Positions 61,027 through 64,000 of a stretch of 64,000 nucleotides of DNA are shown here, piece by piece (within the stretch, counting starts at the first letter, position 1; each line of letters begins with the position of its first letter). The notes beneath the pieces are model-generated. The model did no database searches. It had not been told where the DNA came from and saw only the letters and a list, made by a program, of their open reading frames with translations. Both the position numbers and the translations under genes were made by a program. The DNA is from UMGS1498 sp900552335 (lineage in GTDB: Bacteria; Bacillota_I; Bacilli_A; RF39; UBA660), in contig CABSFU010000002.1 in NCBI GenBank assembly GCA_902477075.1, positions 62,001 through 126,000 of the forward strand, read 5' to 3'.

Positions 61027-63330
61027 ATGGATAGTATTAAATTTAATGCAATGACTCCTATTGAATTTGTAATTTTAATATTAGTTTTATTTGCAATATT
61101 TTTTATATTATACTTAGAACCAAGATTAAACAAAAGAAAATTAGAAAATAAAAATGAACATGGATCAAGCAAATTTGCTGATATGAAAGAAATAGAAAAA
61201 ACTTTTGTTAAAGAAGATTTGAATAATATTAATAGTGTTGGTTTTCCAGTTTGGTATGAAAAGAAAAATGGTAAATTTGATAGTGTGTATTTTGATAATA
61301 AAAGTCCACACTATTTACTTATAGGATCCACAGGTTCCGGTAAAAGTGTTACTGTTGTAATCCCTGAATGTTTTATGTTTGCTACAGCAAAGGAAAAGCA
61401 TAGCGTTGTAGTAACAGATCCTAAAGCTGAGATATTTAATGCAACCAGTAAAGTATTTAAAGATAATGGCTATGATGTTATAACTATCGATTTTAGAAAT
61501 CCTAATAAATCTAATAAAATAAATATAATGCAACCAATTATAAATGAATGGAAAGAGTATTGTCATTATAATAAGATAATGCTTTTTCTTTTTGCTCATC
61601 TAATAAAAGATAATAGAATTAAAATAGATAATTTGGATGATGAAAAATATTTAAATAAGATTAAAGAAAAATATAGTTTAGAAGATTATTTGATAGATAT
61701 TATAGATAATAACAAAGATGATATTAGTGAATTTATAAGTGATAAAAAAATGTATGAAAATGATTTTTTTAAAGGTGATTTAGAGAATAATATATCCTTA
61801 AAAGAATATTTATCTTCTAAATCAAACGAAGACATAATGCTTATGATAAGAGAATATCAAAATTTAAGTTCTAAACATCAAGCTGAATCTAATAGATTAG
61901 TTATATCACTTGCGGATTTAATATTTGTTGATAAAGAAACAAATGATAAATTTTGGATAAATAGTGCTAAACAATTATTTATTGGAATTTGTGGAATATT
62001 TTTAGAAGACTATCAAAATGGATTGATAACTGAAAATAAAATTAATATATCTAGTGTTAAAAAATTTCAAAACTCATCTTTAATAAAAGAAAATCAAACA
62101 TTTTTACAAAAAAATGTTAATAATCGTAAATATGGTAGTTTGTCAAAAGATTATTTAACTTCAATACTTTCCGCTGCTGAAAATACATATAAGTCTATAA
62201 CAGCGGTATTTGGAGAAAAAATGGCTATATTTGATGATCTGAATGTAGAAAATGTTACAAGTTCAAATGAATTTAATTTTACTGATTTAGGCAGTAAACC
62301 AACAGTTTTATATATAATTGTTCCTGACGAAGATAGGGCGTACTTTCAACTTGTAACAATTATAGTTGGTATGCTTACAAAAGATTTAACGAGATTCGCA
62401 AATCTACCAGAAAATAAAGGACAATTACCTGTTATGGTAGAATGGATTTTAGATGAGTTTGCTAATTGCCCACCATTAAATTCCATAGAAACCTTAGTTT
62501 CTGTGGCTAGAAGTAGAAAGATGCGATTTCAGTTCTTTATTCAATCTTATGGTCAACTTTCTCAAGTTTATGGTAAAGATGTAGCTAGTATTATTCAAGA
62601 TAACTGTGCGTTAGTATATTTAAAAACAAATACAGTTGAGACTGCTGAAATAATTGCAAAAAAATTAGGAAAAGCTACAGTAGAAACTCATTCGATGAGT
62701 AATAGTACAGATGTAATGAAGATAGGTGCAAATAAGACAACATCTTTAATGGGTAAAGAATTATTGACAGCAACTGAAATAATTGCTCTAAAATATAAAA
62801 CGATAATATTTCCTACAATAAGTAATCCAATATTCAGAGATACTTATATGTATAGTGATTTATTTCCACAATTTAAAAAACTTAATGGAATAGATAGAGA
62901 AACGAAAGTTTTAAAAAGAATAACTAGTAATTATTATACAGTTGAAGAGTTAAGAAAAAAATCAGAGATAAGAAGTGAAAAAAAATTAAACCAAACAGCA
63001 AAAAATATTGAAATGCAATTTAAACATAATATTCAAAAAGAAGTAAATAAAATCACAAAAAATATTGAAAACAAACTTGTTGATGAAGAAATAATTGATA
63101 ATGATTTTATGAATGATTTAAAAAATAAATTATTTGTTAGATATGATGTGTCAATAAATAAGGACGTAGATTCTTATAGTATGTTTATTAATAAAATTAT
63201 AAACAAAGTAGAATTAAAAGAGATAGAAGATTATGCAAAAACAAATTATAGTTTCGGAGTATCAAGAAATTTAGGTAAGGGTACTACTAAAATTACAATT
63301 TGGGATAATACAAAGGAGAAAAAAATATGA
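61027..63330 (+). CDS. virD4: VirD4/TraG-type coupling protein
   Basis: This is a 767-residue protein with one N-terminal TM (about 13-31). Walker A is IGSTGSGKS (99-107), and Walker B is WILDEFANCPPL followed by VSVARSRKMRFQFFIQSYGQL, the typical VirD4 signature. The all-alpha insertion is between residues about 180 and 280. It links the relaxase-DNA complex to the secretion channel and selects substrates, so it would be the receptor for any secretion tail. It overlaps the sortase gene (ATGA). Confidence 0.95.
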   Translation: MDSIKFNAMTPIEFVILILVLFAIFFILYLEPRLNKRKLENKNEHGSSKFADMKEIEKTFVKEDLNNINSVGFPVWYEKKNGKFDSVYFDNKSPHYLLIGSTGSGKSVTVVIPECFMFATAKEKHSVVVTDPKAEIFNATSKVFKDNGYDVITIDFRNPNKSNKINIMQPIINEWKEYCHYNKIMLFLFAHLIKDNRIKIDNLDDEKYLNKIKEKYSLEDYLIDIIDNNKDDISEFISDKKMYENDFFKGDLENNISLKEYLSSKSNEDIMLMIREYQNLSSKHQAESNRLVISLADLIFVDKETNDKFWINSAKQLFIGICGIFLEDYQNGLITENKINISSVKKFQNSSLIKENQTFLQKNVNNRKYGSLSKDYLTSILSAAENTYKSITAVFGEKMAIFDDLNVENVTSSNEFNFTDLGSKPTVLYIIVPDEDRAYFQLVTIIVGMLTKDLTRFANLPENKGQLPVMVEWILDEFANCPPLNSIETLVSVARSRKMRFQFFIQSYGQLSQVYGKDVASIIQDNCALVYLKTNTVETAEIIAKKLGKATVETHSMSNSTDVMKIGANKTTSLMGKELLTATEIIALKYKTIIFPTISNPIFRDTYMYSDLFPQFKKLNGIDRETKVLKRITSNYYTVEELRKKSEIRSEKKLNQTAKNIEMQFKHNIQKEVNKITKNIENKLVDEEIIDNDFMNDLKNKLFVRYDVSINKDVDSYSMFINKIINKVELKEIEDYAKTNYSFGVSRNLGKGTTKITIWDNTKEKKI

Positions 63331-63932
63331 GAAAATTAGGAATTTTTTTAGTAATAATCGGTATCGCAATTTTAGGATTTTATTTAATACATAATAAATC
63401 TATAAATAAAAGAGCTCATGATAATGTTGATGATTATATTAATAATACTTCTATAGTTAATGAAGTAGAAATAGAGAATAATATTGAGGAACAAATTGAG
63501 GAAAAAGAAACTAGTTCTAAAAGTATTAATTATACAGCAATTCTAGAAATACCAACAATTAATTTAAAACAAGGTGTAGTTGATAGTACAGAAAATTTTA
63601 ATTCAATTAATTATGCAATTAGTGTTGATAAAAATAGTAATTATCCAAGTGAATTGGGTAATTTTATTTTGTATGCACACTCTGGAAATAGTTATATTTC
63701 ATATTTTAGAAAATTAAATCAAGTAGATATAAATGATGAAGTCTATGTTTACTACAATGGAGTGAAATATCATTATGTTATAGAAAATAAATATGATATT
63801 GAAAAGACAGGCAAAGCTAAAGTCATCAACTTAAAGGATAATAGATATATAACATTAATTACTTGCAATCAAGATAGAAAAGGTTATCAAATAGTTGTAG
63901 AAGGTAAATTAATGGATTCTACAACATATTAA
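63327..63932 (+). CDS. Sortase (class D-like)
   Basis: This is a 201-residue protein with an N-terminal TM (about 5-22) and a stalk. The catalytic domain has ILEIPTINLKQGVV, a catalytic His in LYAHSG and the Cys in TLITC, with an Arg in DRKGYQ. Spacing and TLxTC fit class C/D transpeptidases. The thioester adhesin at 33800 with VPNTS is the likely substrate on the same element. Confidence 0.9.
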   Translation: MRKLGIFLVIIGIAILGFYLIHNKSINKRAHDNVDDYINNTSIVNEVEIENNIEEQIEEKETSSKSINYTAILEIPTINLKQGVVDSTENFNSINYAISVDKNSNYPSELGNFILYAHSGNSYISYFRKLNQVDINDEVYVYYNGVKYHYVIENKYDIEKTGKAKVINLKDNRYITLITCNQDRKGYQIVVEGKLMDSTTY

Positions 63933-63960
63933 TGAAAGGATAAAAAGGGGGATAAAATTA

Positions 63961-64000
63961 TGGAAAGGAATAATATAGAAAAAAAGATAAATAAAATTAC
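63961..64000 (+). CDS. Start of a gene cut by the window end
   Basis: ATG 63961 follows GGGGG at a normal distance and opens a frame MERNNIEKKINKIT that runs to the edge. Too short to identify. Confidence 0.5.

Overview
The window is very AT-rich bacterial DNA with standard stop codons, G-rich Shine-Dalgarno sites, frequent TTG and GTG starts and Gram-positive cell-surface machinery (sortase, SipW-type signal peptidase, thioester adhesin). This points to a low-GC member of the Bacillota, probably a gut-associated member of the Bacilli or a related class. The species cannot be named from the sequence alone.

Region 1 (1-8.7 kb) looks chromosomal. It holds the end of a tRNA-Glu gene, a GNAT remnant, a secreted DUF1287-like protein, an ABC transporter (ATPase plus 8-TM FtsX-type permease) paired with a response regulator and histidine kinase, a collagen-like Gly-X-Y protein, a small HTH-like protein and an ABC ATPase cut off after its Walker B motif. 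The truncation probably marks the edge of inserted DNA.

Region 2 (8.8-18.5 kb) is a mobile island ending in a tyrosine recombinase. It carries a C5 cytosine methyltransferase split over two overlapping frames, two Xre-type repressors and a complete diversity-generating retroelement (DGR). The DGR consists of an Avd accessory protein, an 80-nt template repeat (TR), a reverse transcriptase with the DGR motif LGNQSSQ, and an 81-nt variable repeat (VR). TR and VR differ by 11 substitutions, all at template adenines, plus one inserted base. The VR lies in a lectin-like domain fused to a MoxR-type AAA+ ATPase. An AAA fragment without a P-loop and a Q-rich metallopeptidase-VWA protein follow. The extra VR base breaks the target gene in this copy; a VR of TR length would restore one frame of about 640 codons.

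Region 3 (18.6-31.8 kb) is a cargo cluster: two paralogous ABC exporters, an MFS transporter, two HAD-like phosphatases, two GNATs, a two-TM protein, a transglutaminase-like protein, a LysR regulator, a radical SAM enzyme and a MazG/Nudix fusion. Paired TGCAAAATTGCA-type operators lie before the LysR gene, before the radical SAM gene and at the promoter entering region 4, suggesting a shared regulator.

Region 4 (32-64 kb, continuing past the window) is an integrative and conjugative element or conjugative plasmid backbone. It encodes regulators, a thioester/Cna-B adhesin, a TasA/SipW module, an InlB-repeat surface protein, SSB, the type IV secretion core (pilin-like, VirB6/TrbL-like, PrgI-like, VirB4, M23 peptidase, VirD4), a DnaG-like primase, RHH proteins with a MobP-like relaxase next to a hairpin-rich oriT candidate, a class-D-like sortase and about twenty small acidic proteins of unknown function. 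About sixteen of these, plus the primase and the methylase-like protein, end in a hydrophobic residue, usually preceded by Glu (EIEI, NIEL, GMEM, EMEI). I propose this as a candidate sorting or co-transfer tail.
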